Shown piece by piece: positions 20,834 to 31,227 of a DNA stretch of 56,413 bases. The position numbers and the translations under genes were made by a program. Origin of the DNA: Stentor coeruleus. Lineage: Eukaryota; Ciliophora; Heterotrichea; Heterotrichida; Stentoridae. The notes beneath the pieces were generated by a model. It ran no database searches and was not told the origin of the DNA. It worked only from the letters and a program-made list of their open reading frames with translations. Position 1 is the stretch's first letter. Each line of letters begins with the position of its first letter. The stretch is taken from NCBI GenBank assembly GCA_001970955.1, contig MPUH01000407.1, forward strand, positions 1-56,413. Reading direction: 5' to 3'.

Positions 20834-21193
20834 TTAACTAGTAAACTTGGTTACAGCTTTTGTCCCTTCAGATACAGCATGTTTAGATAACTCTCCAGGT
20901 AATATCAATTTCACTGCAGTCTGGACCTCCTTACTAGTTAATGTATGCTTTTTACTATATTTAAGCAATTTTGTAGACTCCAATGATATTTTTTCAAAGA
21001 TATCGTTTATAAAAGAGTTCATAACACTCATGGATCGGTTCGAAATCCCTGTGTCTGGGTGGACTTGCTTTAGGACTCGGTAGATGTATAAAGAAAATGT
21101 TTCGACGCGCTTTTTAGCTTTTTTCTTTTCTACGATTACTGCTTTTTGGATTTTCCCTGTAGATTTTTTTTCAGCCGACTTCCTTCCCGCCAT
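20834..21193 (-). CDS. H2B: histone H2B
   Basis: Encodes 119 aa. The N-terminal tail is Lys-rich (about residues 1-30). The histone fold follows, with the H2B signatures [34 protein letters not shown], and the C-terminal helix region [22 protein letters not shown]. The conserved C-terminal TKAVTKFTS includes the lysine context ubiquitylated in other eukaryotes. It forms nucleosomal H2A-H2B dimers. No intron is needed. A short duplication with an N at 21204 overlaps the 5' UTR and start region, so the immediate upstream sequence is unreliable. No other histone gene lies nearby. Confidence 0.96.
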   Translation of the reverse strand: MAGRKSAEKKSTGKIQKAVIVEKKKAKKRVETFSLYIYRVLKQVHPDTGISNRSMSVMNSFINDIFEKISLESTKLLKYSKKHTLTSKEVQTAVKLILPGELSKHAVSEGTKAVTKFTS

Positions 21194-21228
21194 ATTATTA
21201 TGTNTGGAGCCATATTATTATGTATGGA
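21189..21228. other. N join with short duplicated flank at the H2B start
   Basis: An N at 21204 is followed 4 nt later by a second copy of the 15-nt GCCATATTATTATGT (21189-21203 and 21209-21223). It is probably a contig overlap that was not merged. The extra upstream ATG it creates on minus is out of frame. Confidence 0.7.
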
Positions 21229-21764
21229 CACTAGTTAGTTTAGGTTTATAACCATGTTGGGGGATTAAGCTTTGGATTTTACTTGAGAGGTTGAAAAAAT
21301 CATTGAGTATATGGGAAATATGTATTAGGGAAGCGTTTTTATAGAAAAATCTGCTAAGGCTTATATTAAAGATCATTGATAGGGTATATGAATGGTAGGA
21401 TTGATTTTTTTTTTGGAAGGTATTGGAAATCAGGGGTGGAAGGATTAATTTTAGGTTTATTAAAAGGATAAAAGAGAAAAAGGTAGATATGAAGATTAGG
21501 TGAAGAATGGAAGTTTTTGTATTATGGGGATTTAAGTTTGATTTCTATTATAAGTTATGATAAAAAGTAAATAGGGTGTTAGGAAAGTAAATTTATAGAT
21601 TTTTATGTGATTTAGGGTGTGGAGATTGTTTTGTTAAGAACTTTGGTTTAAAGGTAGAAAGAATTTTTGATTTTATTGTATGTGATAATTAAATCATTAT
21701 TTAATGTTAGAGGCGTAACATTGTCATCCATATTCCAATTATCCTTATAAAAACTTATATAAAT
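21229..21764. other. divergent intergenic region
   Basis: G-rich and C-poor on plus through 21650, consistent with being mostly 5' flank of H2B on minus. It is AT-rich close to the lipase start. No gene or repeat is recognised. Confidence 0.5.
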
Positions 21765-23246
21765 ATGCTTTTTTATTACAAACTAGTCTCTGGATTTGCA
21801 GTAATAACCGAACGTCTTGAAGAAAAATACTTCGAATCTTTCGGAAGACTATTTATTCACCTTCTACGTCCTGTTGTTTGTAGTCTTTACACTGTAACCA
21901 ACCCAATCCTTCCAATCCAATACAAGATACGTGATTGTCATAGAAAAATTGTTAGCATAATAGGTCACAACTATAAAAGAAGCCGAAGGTTTGCTAGAAA
22001 TCTCAGCATAAACCTCACTGATTATCAAAAAGTTTTAGAAGAAGAATGTAAAAAAAATGGAGACCAAGTTGATGATTGGATTTTCAATATAAAAAATCGA
22101 AAAGTTTTAGATGAAATTTTCTATTTTACCGAATCCAATTTACGAGAAATTACAGAAACACCTTTTGGTGAGATAATTAAATCGTTTTTGAGGTATGTTA
22201 AAGAACAAAGTCGAATACTAGAGAAATTATGGGATCAAAAGGTTGAATACCCTGAGGAACTTGTTAAAAAATTCCCTGATTTAGTAGAGTATGCTGGATA
22301 TGCTGATGCTATATATGGATTTTCTAGGAGGAAAAAATGTAATGAGAAGGGAAAAAAGCAGGAATGTAAAAATAAGAAAGATTTTATAGAATTTGCTAAT
22401 GTTCCTGAAGAAAATATTATATATAATACAGGGACTTCATGCATGTACCGCCAAGCCAATGCAGTAATTTTATCCCATGAGAAAAAATCTATTTTTATCG
22501 TAATCCGAGGAACAGAATCAGTATTTGATTGTGTAGCCGATATCGATAGTAAATACACTGACATAACAATCGGTAAAATTACCGGCAAAGTGCATACCGG
22601 AATACTAAAATCTGCTGAAAACTTATCTTTTGATATCAGAGACAAAGTCCTTAACCATTTAAAAAAATATCCAACATATGAAATAGTATTAATTGGTCAT
22701 AGTCTTGGAGCTGGATGTGGTAGTTTACTAGCTTTATTATGGCTTAATGATGAAGAAATGAAGAAATATTCAATAAAATGTTATGCTTATGCCCCTCCAT
22801 CAGTTATATCATCAAATCTGAATATTTTACTTAAAGGTATTGTTTTATCTTGTATTAATGGAGATGATATTGTTCCAAGATTAAGTTTTGGGAGTTTGAT
22901 GGATTTGAAAAATATAATTCTTTATATTTATAGAAATGATTTAGATCAGGAATTTGGTAATTTTTATGAAAATTTTAAAGAAGAATGCAACAATGAAAAA
23001 TTATGCCCACCTGGGGATATTATGCAAATATTTCATGAATATGAAGCACAATATACGAATTTAACTACAGGAAATGTTTATGAGGATAATGAAAAATCTG
23101 CTTTTATCCCGGGGTTTGTTGGAAATGAATATTATGGGACGATTTTGTTTTCACGGACTATGGTGGGCAATCATAGGATGGGCAATTATTTAAAAAATCT
23201 GAATTTTATTATGCAGAAACTGTGGAATGGGCATGGATTTAATTAG
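21765..23246 (+). CDS. class 3 lipase, sn-1-specific diacylglycerol lipase-like
   Basis: Encodes 493 aa with an alpha/beta-hydrolase core. The oxyanion-side motif IVIRGTES is followed by the nucleophile elbow GHSLGAG (Ser313), then APPS, catalytic Asp in INGDDIVPRLS (Asp367 or Asp368) and His470 in MVGNHRMGNY. The DDIVPRLS and C-terminal His-x-x-x-x-Tyr arrangement are typical of DAG lipases, which release 2-monoacylglycerol and a fatty acid from diacylglycerol. Animal DAGL has four N-terminal membrane spans; here the N-terminal 150 residues have only weakly hydrophobic stretches, so membrane attachment is uncertain. A Cys/Lys-rich insert lies near residues 190-210. Confidence 0.85.
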   Translation: MLFYYKLVSGFAVITERLEEKYFESFGRLFIHLLRPVVCSLYTVTNPILPIQYKIRDCHRKIVSIIGHNYKRSRRFARNLSINLTDYQKVLEEECKKNGDQVDDWIFNIKNRKVLDEIFYFTESNLREITETPFGEIIKSFLRYVKEQSRILEKLWDQKVEYPEELVKKFPDLVEYAGYADAIYGFSRRKKCNEKGKKQECKNKKDFIEFANVPEENIIYNTGTSCMYRQANAVILSHEKKSIFIVIRGTESVFDCVADIDSKYTDITIGKITGKVHTGILKSAENLSFDIRDKVLNHLKKYPTYEIVLIGHSLGAGCGSLLALLWLNDEEMKKYSIKCYAYAPPSVISSNLNILLKGIVLSCINGDDIVPRLSFGSLMDLKNIILYIYRNDLDQEFGNFYENFKEECNNEKLCPPGDIMQIFHEYEAQYTNLTTGNVYEDNEKSAFIPGFVGNEYYGTILFSRTMVGNHRMGNYLKNLNFIMQKLWNGHGFN

Positions 23247-23601
23247 TAGTAGGCTTAGATAAACTTAGCATTTTTATTAAATGAATTTCTTCAAGAAATT
23301 GTGTATGATATTCCTGATGTGATACTAATATAGTTTACATTCGATTAAAAAACTAAAATCCTTAAAATTTTAGTTTTACGACAAAGCTTATAATAAAAAA
23401 CATAAGATTACATTTATATACTATGTTCATAAACTCGATTTATAAAATACACTAAATTCTTATTTAAAAAAAAATAACACCCTAACACCTTAAATTCCTA
23501 AACCCATAAATCCTTACTTCAAATCCTTTCTATCATAAAATCCAAGATAAAAACCTTTAATTTTTCATTGCACATAGACCATATTATTTTATTACGTAAT
23601 A
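23247..23601. other. intergenic region
   Basis: AT-rich spacer between two plus-strand genes. It contains a short telomere-like stretch at about 23475-23510 (AACACCCTAACACC followed by degenerate units). No gene is seen. Confidence 0.5.
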
Positions 23602-24393
23602 ATGTATAACAAGGGCAAGACTTATATCCAAGACATCCAAACCACATGTCAAACAACAGTCAACCTAGGCAAAAGTCACATAAAAAGGTAATAAAAACTT
23701 AGTGCCTCAACAACCGCATCAAACACCAGCAAATTTATATGTTGGCTTTTATACCAGTAATCCCTACAAAGATTCTGTCGTCTAACTTTCTTATCCATAA
23801 TCCTCTTAACAATAGCAACTTTTCTATACTCAAGATTCTATTACTTAATAATGCCTGAAGTCTTCCAATCATCCCCAGTGGATTTTTATGCAGAAAAAGG
23901 ATATAAAGAAGGTTCTATTATTATTGGTGAAATGATCAAACTTGAAGAAGAAAAATACTCAGTCATTGTCACTATAACCTTAATGGAAAACGAACTCAAT
24001 ACACACATTCCTGGAATCAGTGTTGAAATATTAGATAATACTAAAACCTTAGGCAAAGGGTATAAAAGTATTCGTAAACATGAGAATTTTGGTTCTAAAA
24101 CTAGAAAATACATATGGGATATCCCTGTTATTTTTGGTTTTTCTGAAGATGTGCAGATTGTCAAAATAAACATCCCAATATCAGTAAACACTAATTCTGA
24201 AGAACTTAAAATTCGTGTTAGTCCTGAAGAATTACAGTTCGAACAGATCAGTGTAGATTTTCAAGCTAAATTAACTGGACTTAGGTATATATTACATGAG
24301 CATTTTATCATAACATGTGCAATTGGGATTATATGGATTGTTATTATTGAAATAGGGATAACATATTTCCTCAAGTCTAAAATCAAAAGCTAA
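23602..24393 (+). CDS. BSCL2: seipin (lipid droplet biogenesis protein)
   Basis: Three exons (23602-23687, 23703-23756, 23772-24393) split by two 15-nt introns encode 253 aa. Seipin is an ER membrane oligomer that organises lipid droplet formation. After a polar N-terminus, TM1 reads about LTFLSIILLTIATFLY and runs into SRFYYLIMPEVFQSSPVDF, which parallels the conserved FYYSYMP...SPVHF stretch of animal seipins. The lumenal domain includes VIFGFSEDVQIVKI. TM2 is preceded by LTGLRYILHEHF, a strong seipin signature, and the protein ends with a short Lys-rich tail. Without splicing only the part from Met at 23851 would be called, losing TM1. Convergent with the next gene, 49 nt apart. Confidence 0.9.
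23688..23702 (+). other. 15-nt intron 1 of seipin
   Basis: GTAATAAAAACTTAG, phase 2. Retention creates immediate in-frame TAA codons. Splicing opens the frame toward TM1. Confidence 0.85.
23757..23771 (+). other. 15-nt intron 2 of seipin
   Basis: GTAATCCCTACAAAG, phase 2. Retention stops at the donor TAA. Splicing joins CWLLY to QFCRLTFLS at the start of TM1. Confidence 0.88.
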
Positions 24394-24442
24394 TCATTTT
24401 TTACATGAAATTTTTTTTTAGTAAATATTTAATATTACTCAT

Positions 24443-25846
24443 CTAATTAGCAGAACCTCTTCTTAAGACCGTACAGCTATCTACCTGCTGAACTGGTCTT
24501 AGAGGTTTAGGAATCAATCTTGGGGCATCATCTTGATCAGCCATACATGAAAACAACTTAACTGGGGTTCTTCCTTTAGATTTACCTATTTGTGGTGATC
24601 TAGCTTTAGCAGCCCAGGATTTTTCTTCAGAAATCTCATCAAGTTGTTCATGAACCTGCATGACAATATTATTCATGTTTTTTTCAAATGTTGTGAAATC
24701 TTCTATTTTTATCAAATACGCCAAAGAATTTGATGGGTTGATTATTTTCATTAAAGACTTATATAAATTATCAAGTTCATTTTTTGTATAGGTTAATATA
24801 TCGATTTCTTTAGGTAAAGGGTTTGATAATGGTTTAATATCGATTTCTTTAGGTAAAGGGTTTGATAATGGTTTTATTTTTATTTCAGATGTAAAATTTT
24901 GTGATGATTTTTGGGTGTTAATAACTTCAAGTTTTTGAGAAAGTTTTAATATTTCAGTATTTGTTAGGTCGTTTTTGTTGTTAGTTTCTATAAGGGTGTT
25001 GTTAAGATTTTGGATTTCAGATTCAAGTGTGGATATTTTTATGGTTTTTTGATGAAGTTCTGATAAGGTGTTGTTTAGTTTTTCATCTTGGGAGTTTTTT
25101 TGTGTTTGAAGGGTTTCTAGTTCTTGTTTAAGAGTTTCGTAGGATTGTTTGAAGGTTTCAAGTTCGCATATTTTAGCTTTTAAAATTAAGATTTGGCTGT
25201 CGTGGCTTTCTTTTGCCCTTTCTAGTTCATCTTTAGCTCGTTCTTGGGTTATAAAAAGCTCATCTTGCATTTTGGTTCTTATTGACTCCATTTCGTATTT
25301 GAAGACTGGAATTTGTTTTTGTAGGTCTAAGTTGGTTTTTTGTAAGGATTCAAGTTTCATTTTTAACTGAGAAACCTCATCTCCAGGCTGAAAATTTATC
25401 CCAGTCATTTGTAATTCCAACACCTGCTTTTCTAAATCTTGTATTTTTGCTTTGTAGCTTTGAATAAGTTCATCTTTAGAAAATAGTTGATTTTTTAGTA
25501 AATCTATTTGCCCATTTTTACTGCATAAAGTTGTTGTAGTTTCATTAAGATCTTTTGCCAGTCTGTTGCACTCAATTTGTAAAGCTTCGTTATGTTGTTT
25601 ATATAATAAAGATTGTTCTTGAGCTTTTGGTAAATCATCTTTATATGATGATAGGGTATCTTTAGCTAAATTTAACTCTTTTACTAGATTTTTTACTTCT
25701 GTGTCGAATCGAAATATTATTGAAACCAATTCGTTTACAGGGTGTGAGTAGAGAGAATTAGAATTCATTGCAGTGAAATTCTTTGAAGGGGTTGCTGTTT
25801 CTTCTGAGGTTATATTTTGGGTCTTCCTTTTAATCCAGTTTTTCAT
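24443..25846 (-). CDS. coiled-coil protein with internal 13-residue duplication
   Basis: Encodes 467 aa. After a short basic N-terminus (MKNWIKRK), residues about 40-330 form near-continuous coiled coil rich in Leu/Gln/Glu/Lys. A tandem duplication follows: IKPLSNPLPKEID occurs twice in a row. Then comes a helical segment, and a basic C-terminal tail (SPQIGKSKGRTPVK, then RLIPKPLRPVQQ). No known domain is recognised; the organisation resembles centrosomal or basal-body scaffold proteins. It lies convergent with seipin. Confidence 0.72.
   Translation of the reverse strand: MKNWIKRKTQNITSEETATPSKNFTAMNSNSLYSHPVNELVSIIFRFDTEVKNLVKELNLAKDTLSSYKDDLPKAQEQSLLYKQHNEALQIECNRLAKDLNETTTTLCSKNGQIDLLKNQLFSKDELIQSYKAKIQDLEKQVLELQMTGINFQPGDEVSQLKMKLESLQKTNLDLQKQIPVFKYEMESIRTKMQDELFITQERAKDELERAKESHDSQILILKAKICELETFKQSYETLKQELETLQTQKNSQDEKLNNTLSELHQKTIKISTLESEIQNLNNTLIETNNKNDLTNTEILKLSQKLEVINTQKSSQNFTSEIKIKPLSNPLPKEIDIKPLSNPLPKEIDILTYTKNELDNLYKSLMKIINPSNSLAYLIKIEDFTTFEKNMNNIVMQVHEQLDEISEEKSWAAKARSPQIGKSKGRTPVKLFSCMADQDDAPRLIPKPLRPVQQVDSCTVLRRGSAN
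24798..24875. repeat. 39-nt in-frame tandem duplication
   Basis: Two perfect or near-perfect 39-nt copies (24798-24836, 24837-24875) inside the coiled-coil gene, encoding a repeated 13-residue IKPLSNPLPKEID unit. There is no N between them, and the length is a multiple of three. Confidence 0.85.
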
Positions 25847-26362
25847 TAATTATTAAGTTTAGTTTTTTTCAAGTTTTATATTAAAAACAGAAGATTAGAG
25901 ATTGAAAATTGTGGGTTTGTGTTTAAGATTTTTTGTGTGTTATTTAGTAGGATGCCTTATAGCACACTCATCTATCAAAGCTCAGTAAATTAAATCTAAA
26001 AATATTTACTAAAATTCAAAACCCTAGATACCCAAATTTACTAAAATCACTATTTAATCTTATAACTAAAACTCTCAGGCAATCTTGCGCTCATATCATC
26101 AATCTTATACTCACCTAAATTTAAATCTAACATGTACTTCAATAGAGTGCATATTGGCAACTAAAAATATTTCTCAATCTTCATCATAAAACCCGATAAT
26201 CCAAACAGCCTATAAAATCCTTCAACTCAAATCTTTCTCCACAAAAATCTTCCTTCACAACACCAAAACCCCATCTTCATTTTAACCCATACTCTACTTA
26301 TAATCCAAACTAAAAATCTCTAAGCTTAATTCTCTCCATATTAAATATAACTATATAAAATA
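25847..26362. other. divergent intergenic region
   Basis: G-rich on plus next to the minus gene (25860-25950), then C-rich and G-poor up to the next plus-strand start (25970-26340). Skew changes sign near 25955. No gene is seen. Confidence 0.6.
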
Positions 26363-26821
26363 ATGTCGCAAACATCACGTACAACACACGAAAAGATCAT
26401 ATCACTACCAAAGCACATCACAAAGCAACGTGACGAGATTTCTCCAATATTCAAAACTAAAAACCTCAAAAACCCAATGGGAACCCGTTTGCTTCTAAAC
26501 ACAAAAAAATCAAAATCAGCCTTAAATCGTCAAAAAATCTTACAAAATTCCTATGAAGATGACATGACAATTCTTATAAGTGTTGAAAGAAGTTATGTTA
26601 GAGAACTTATAAAATCTCCAATGAAACTAACCCCAACATCCCCAAAACTTGAACATAAATTCAAACATTTAAGTCCAAATAAAGCTAAAAACAAACCTCT
26701 GCATAATTTCGGCTCTTTAACATCATGTGACTTTTTTAACTGTAATAGTAACAAAAAAATCAGTAGTACGCAAAGGGTAAAATTTTCATTTACACCTGAA
26801 GTTCTTAATAAAAAGAAATAA
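26363..26821 (+). CDS. small basic protein with RVxF motif
   Basis: Encodes 152 aa, Lys/Ser/Thr/Pro-rich, with no predicted globular domain. Several Ser/Thr-Pro sites lie at about residues 85-115 (for example KSPMKLTPTSPK). Close to the C-terminus, RVKF at 138-141 within STQRVKFSFTPE fits the RVxF docking motif for protein phosphatase 1. This makes a PP1 regulator or inhibitor one possibility, but short linear motifs arise by chance. The gene ends only 32 nt from the stop codon of the convergent importin-like gene. Confidence 0.6.
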   Translation: MSQTSRTTHEKIISLPKHITKQRDEISPIFKTKNLKNPMGTRLLLNTKKSKSALNRQKILQNSYEDDMTILISVERSYVRELIKSPMKLTPTSPKLEHKFKHLSPNKAKNKPLHNFGSLTSCDFFNCNSNKKISSTQRVKFSFTPEVLNKKK

Positions 26822-26853
26822 TTATATATGAATTATATTAAAAGTATAGGTTT

Positions 26854-29800
26854 TTATATTGAAAGTTGAGGATTTTTCCTTTTGGCTTTTAGGATTTTTC
26901 TTGTTGTCCTAGTTTTGTCAGGGTTGTTTATTGTGATGGTTTTACTTTGAAGGAGGATTATTAGTTGGGTTTTGATGTTTTCATTGAATGATGCAATTGT
27001 GGATTTTAGGAAATCAGAGTTGAGGGTGCTTAGGAGGTGAGTGAAATATGCGATTTCGTTGAAGGTGTTGAGGTTTAGGAGGTAATTTTGGATTTTTAAG
27101 GAGGTTTTATGGGATTTATGTGTTTTTTTGTGTTTGGTGGAGTGTTTTTTATTGTGGGTGTTAGTTTTTATTGGTTTTTTATGTAGGATGATGCTTGNTG
27201 GAGTGTTTTTTATTGTGGGTGTTAGTTTTTATTGGTTTTTTATGTAGGATGATGCTTGGTGGAGGATTTTCGGGGTTACTTGAAGAGAGGATTTTTATAA
27301 GTGATTCGATAATTTGTTTATATAGATCAGTAAGTTCATTCGGGATTACAGTTTGGGAAAAAAGTTGACCTAGACCGAGAACAGCGATTTTTTTCTCGTA
27401 GATGCTTTTAAAACTAGTACAATTTGTAATGATTTCATTGAAAATATACTTAGTATATGTTAAATTATCACAATAATATTTATTTGATAATATCCTACAG
27501 GTCAATGAAAAATTGTATATCAAAGCCTGAAGAACAACACAAAGCAATGAAGTTTTAAGTAAAATCCGCCCTTCATCCAAGCATTTATAATTATAAATAA
27601 CTGAATACAAAATCATAGGCAGGGCATTATCTAATAATTTAGGAAAAGTTCCTAGAAGCAACTGTATCAATATCCCCCCTTGACTATTATAACACATTAA
27701 ATTTTCACAATTTTTTTTACTATACAAACTTATTATTCCCATTTCAACCAAACTGTTTGGTATTTTATAAACATCTATATTTTCATTATAATTCATATAA
27801 GAAAAAATCATATATGGGTTATTGATAAAGTATTCATGTCCATATTTTATATAATAAAACAACAGTTTGAGTATGTTTTCTAATGAACCTTCTTGTATTT
27901 TTTGTATATAAGGTAAGTAATTAAATATATCCCATTGAAGTTTCGAAATTTGTTTATGGTTTTTTATAATAATGATTAGTATTTTTATAATATCATTTTC
28001 TAATGAGGATTTTTCTTGGCATATTGTGTATATTAATGGGGATAAAATATACTCATATTCATCAATATTGGTAAATAACTCGGATTTTATAAGTATTTTT
28101 ATAGTTTCCCAGCATTTTGGTATAATGATTCGGTCATGTTTTGGCGTTGGATTTGTTGATAAAAACTGTATTTTTTCAGTCATGACCTGTAAAAATTTCA
28201 GACCTTGTTTTTTACAGATAGTCTTATAAAATCTTACAATCTTTATAACTACTTCAAAAAAATCCTTGTCATTCTGATCTCTGACAAAACCAATGATTTC
28301 ATCCACTATCTCTTCAAAATAATTCCTAATCCTCAACATAACCCCTTCCTTCAACACAACTTCACTAAAAGTTTTACATGCTTGAATCAAAGATACCTTC
28401 GATATATTCTCTAAAGACATACACTCAACAAGTGCCCATACATATTTTACAAGCCATTCATCATTTCCAATAAAAATCCATTCAGAAAAAAAATACAAAA
28501 ATAAACCTAATCGACTTTTCACAACACCCGACAATGATTTTTTCTCCAACAAACCATAATATTTTATAAGAATTTTCTCTAATACATTGACAATATTCTT
28601 ATCTTTAACAATAAAATCATTTAATATACAAATCATAAGAAACCCATTGTCTATAGCTTTAATTTCATCATATGTGAAATAAGTAAATCGATTAACATCA
28701 ATATTAGAAAGACATAAATCAATTGTATTAGTAATANTATTAGAAAGACATAAATCAATTGTATTAGTAATAATTATAAATATATACGATAATGATTCTT
28801 TAATGTTTTGGCATATATTTCTTAATAGTTTTGCCACATTGGTTTTTAAGGTGTTGGATTCTTGGGTTTCACATAAGTCTAAAGCNAATTATAAATATAT
28901 ACGATAATGATTCTTTAATGTTTTGGCATATATTTCTTAATAGTTTTGCCGTATTGGTTTTTAAGGTGTTGGATTCTTGGGTTTCACATAAGTCTAAAGT
29001 TAGGTTTATAAATTCTTCAGCTGAGTTTTCTATATTATTCATGTCAAATTTAGATATACTTAAAGCATTTGGGATGAATTCTGATAATAATTTGTGGTAA
29101 ATTCTGGTGAATATAAAAGAAAGTTCACTTTCGATAATGAGTGTATTACAAAATGATACGGTTTCTGTAATGAAAATTTTTATTTTTTCATCGTATATGT
29201 CATAAATCGGTGATTTTGTATTTAGTTTTAATAAGAATTCTATAAGAGTTTCTATGATAGTAGGACAAATTGCTATAAAAGGTTCATCAGTTAGGCAATT
29301 GTATATAAAATCATCATTTTGTGTTGGGTTATTATATGAATTATAAGTTTTATGTTTTATAATATGTTGGATAATTGTGTTTAAGCATTTGAGTATAGAG
29401 GATTTCATTAATATAAACTTTCTGTTAATAAGATTTTGATCTTGTTGGATATTTGGAGTTTCTATTGTTAATATGGTTAAAAAAATATTAATAAAATCTT
29501 TGTTTCTTGTGATAATCTTTAAAACTTTAGGGTTTATTATTTCAAAATATGATATTATATGAGCAAAGCAATCTCCCCAATCATATAATATATTTATATT
29601 TTTCAATATAAGTTCACTATCTTCTTTTGCAATAGATTCAAATATATAAAAACACTCTCTATTCCCTATATCAATTATATAAGGCAACAATCGATAAAAA
29701 TATTCAGTTATAGGGAAATCATGTATTTTTATATTAAAAAATAGTTTAATCAATTGAAAACAAGTATAAATCGACCCTATTGGACCATATATATTTTCAA

Positions 29801-30197
29801 TAACTAAATGTGAGAGTTTTAATACAACCAAAGCGTTTTTGTCGTTTAAAATAATAAAATTTATACTCAAAGATAAAAGGGTTCTGATATTTGGGTCGAT
29901 ATCTAAAATCATTGTGTTAAATATATTTTCAGATATTAAGTATTGGTCGGTATAGTCTAAAATAGAGTTTTTTATAAGTTCTTCAATTAAATTATTCAGT
30001 TTTATTGATGCAGCTTGACGAAGATGTTGAGTAGATCCAGATGCTGAGATACTAAGTAGGGTTGAAACTGAGGATTTTAGATTTAGGTTTAGGATTTCAT
30101 TGGTCAGATTATTTTCTGCTTTCTGACGTTTAGTGATGTCTGATATTGTGAATGTTTTGATAAGTAAATTGCTTATGTTTGAAATTGCTTCAGACAT
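26854..30197 (-). CDS. importin-beta family karyopherin, importin-7/8-like (interrupted by three N joins)
   Basis: As given, Ns at 28886, 28737 and 27198 break the frame. Counting each duplicated overlap once (removing 115, 36 and 61 nt) gives one 1043-aa product starting at 30197 and ending at TAA 26854-26856. The usual size of importins 7/8/9 is about 1040 aa. The N-terminus has the importin-beta N-terminal pattern (RQKAENNL, then LRQAASIKLNNLI). The rest is continuous helical HEAT-like repeats. Motifs KSRLGLFLYFFSEW and, late in the protein, KKIAVLGLGQLFSQTVIP resemble importin-7/8. It would bind RanGTP and carry cargo into the nucleus. The C-terminus is a basic tail (KTRTTRKILKAKRK), unlike the acidic segment of animal importin-7. 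Confidence 0.72.
27138..27258. other. N join with 60-nt duplicated flanks at the importin 3' end
   Basis: An N at 27198 lies between two 60-nt copies (27138-27197, 27199-27258). Uncollapsed, it forces a premature stop at 27179-27181. Collapsed, the frame runs about 100 further codons to 26854. Confidence 0.88.
28702..28772. other. N join with 35-nt duplicated flanks in the importin gene
   Basis: An N at 28737 lies between identical 35-nt copies (28702-28736, 28738-28772). Collapsing removes 36 nt, so it stays in frame and removes a repeated ITNTIDLCLSN. Confidence 0.88.
28772..29000. other. N join with 114-nt duplicated flanks in the importin gene
   Basis: An N at 28886 lies between 114-nt copies (28772-28885, 28887-29000) differing at a few bases. 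Collapsing 115 nt links the N-terminal and C-terminal halves in one frame. Confidence 0.88.
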
Positions 30198-30867
30198 TTA
30201 TAAGGATTATTAGGATATTTGTTGTGTTGAGATTTTATGTATAGGAATTATGATAAAAGTTTTGTTGAAGATGAATTTCAGGGGGGTTTTGATATATAAT
30301 TTTATGGAAAATAGGACTTTTTAGCTTATTTCAAGTCTGTGGGGTTAATAATATATATATATAAATATGCAAATTCTTTAAGCTTAAACAGGAAAGTATA
30401 CTTTTTTTAAATAAAGTTTGAATAGTTGCTAATCTATAAAAGGTTGTATGCTAAATATATAAATATCGAATTCTAACATGATCTGATAATCAGATTTTAT
30501 ATTTTACCTTATAAGTAAAATGCTATAAAATTTATATACAAAAAAAAAAAATCAACTCAAACTACTGATACGATTTTATATATAAACTTTTACTACACTT
30601 TTAAATTATACCAAAAATAAACCCCTTAACACCTATGTTTTATATCTGATCTAATACCAAAACCCCAAATAAAATTCTAAACCCTACACCTCTATACAAA
30701 AAATTTTTTATCTAAAACTCCTCTTTACACATACAAAAAAAGTCATATCCCAAACCAACATAAAAAACTATCATCCACCTAAAAATCCCATTAAAAACTC
30801 AACAAATCTTTATCATCAAATCAAAAAAACCCAAAATTTCTAACAGCTTTTAATAATCTTAATAATC
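30198..30867. other. intergenic region between two minus-strand genes
   Basis: G-rich on plus near the importin start (30198-30350), AT-rich in the middle with TA runs, then C-rich on plus (30600-30850) as the 3' flank of the next minus-strand gene. No gene is seen. Confidence 0.55.
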
Positions 30868-31227
30868 TTATCTAGCCCCTTTAAACCCAACTGCTTCTTC
30901 TAAAATATTTGACTTTGTATTAGAAGCAATAATTTTTTGATGCAAAATCGAGCTCTCTTTCTTCAGTTCTGTGAGTTGTTTTTGAAAGAAGTCATTCATA
31001 TCGCATTGTTTTTTCACTTCTTGCTGAAAATCTTTAAATATCTCAGCTATTTGTGGGAATAATGCTTTTGGGGTGTCTTCAGTTAGAAGAGTCACATTAG
31101 TTTCCATACCAACAATTTCTGCCCTTGTGGTTTCTGCAAGGTTTTTAGAGTCTCTAAGTAGTTTTTGTGCATCTGATATTTGTCCTTCTATATTGCTTAT
31201 ATTCTGTTTGACGTTCGCACTTTCCAT
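30868..31227 (-). CDS. small coiled-coil protein
   Basis: Encodes 119 aa from MESANVKQN. A Met 12 codons upstream (31263) is in frame, but the added segment (IFLSIKRIIN) reads like 5' UTR, so I choose the inner start. The protein is helical nearly throughout, with heptad-like Leu/Ile spacing in residues 5-45 and 65-105, and no membrane span or known motif. It may be a subunit of a larger coiled-coil assembly; the function is unknown. Confidence 0.6.
   Translation of the reverse strand: MESANVKQNISNIEGQISDAQKLLRDSKNLAETTRAEIVGMETNVTLLTEDTPKALFPQIAEIFKDFQQEVKKQCDMNDFFQKQLTELKKESSILHQKIIASNTKSNILEEAVGFKGAR

Noticed and set aside
21037-21050. tRNA T-arm-like string GGTTCGAAATCC
   Set aside because: It lies inside the H2B coding region and lacks an A-box or any cloverleaf partner.
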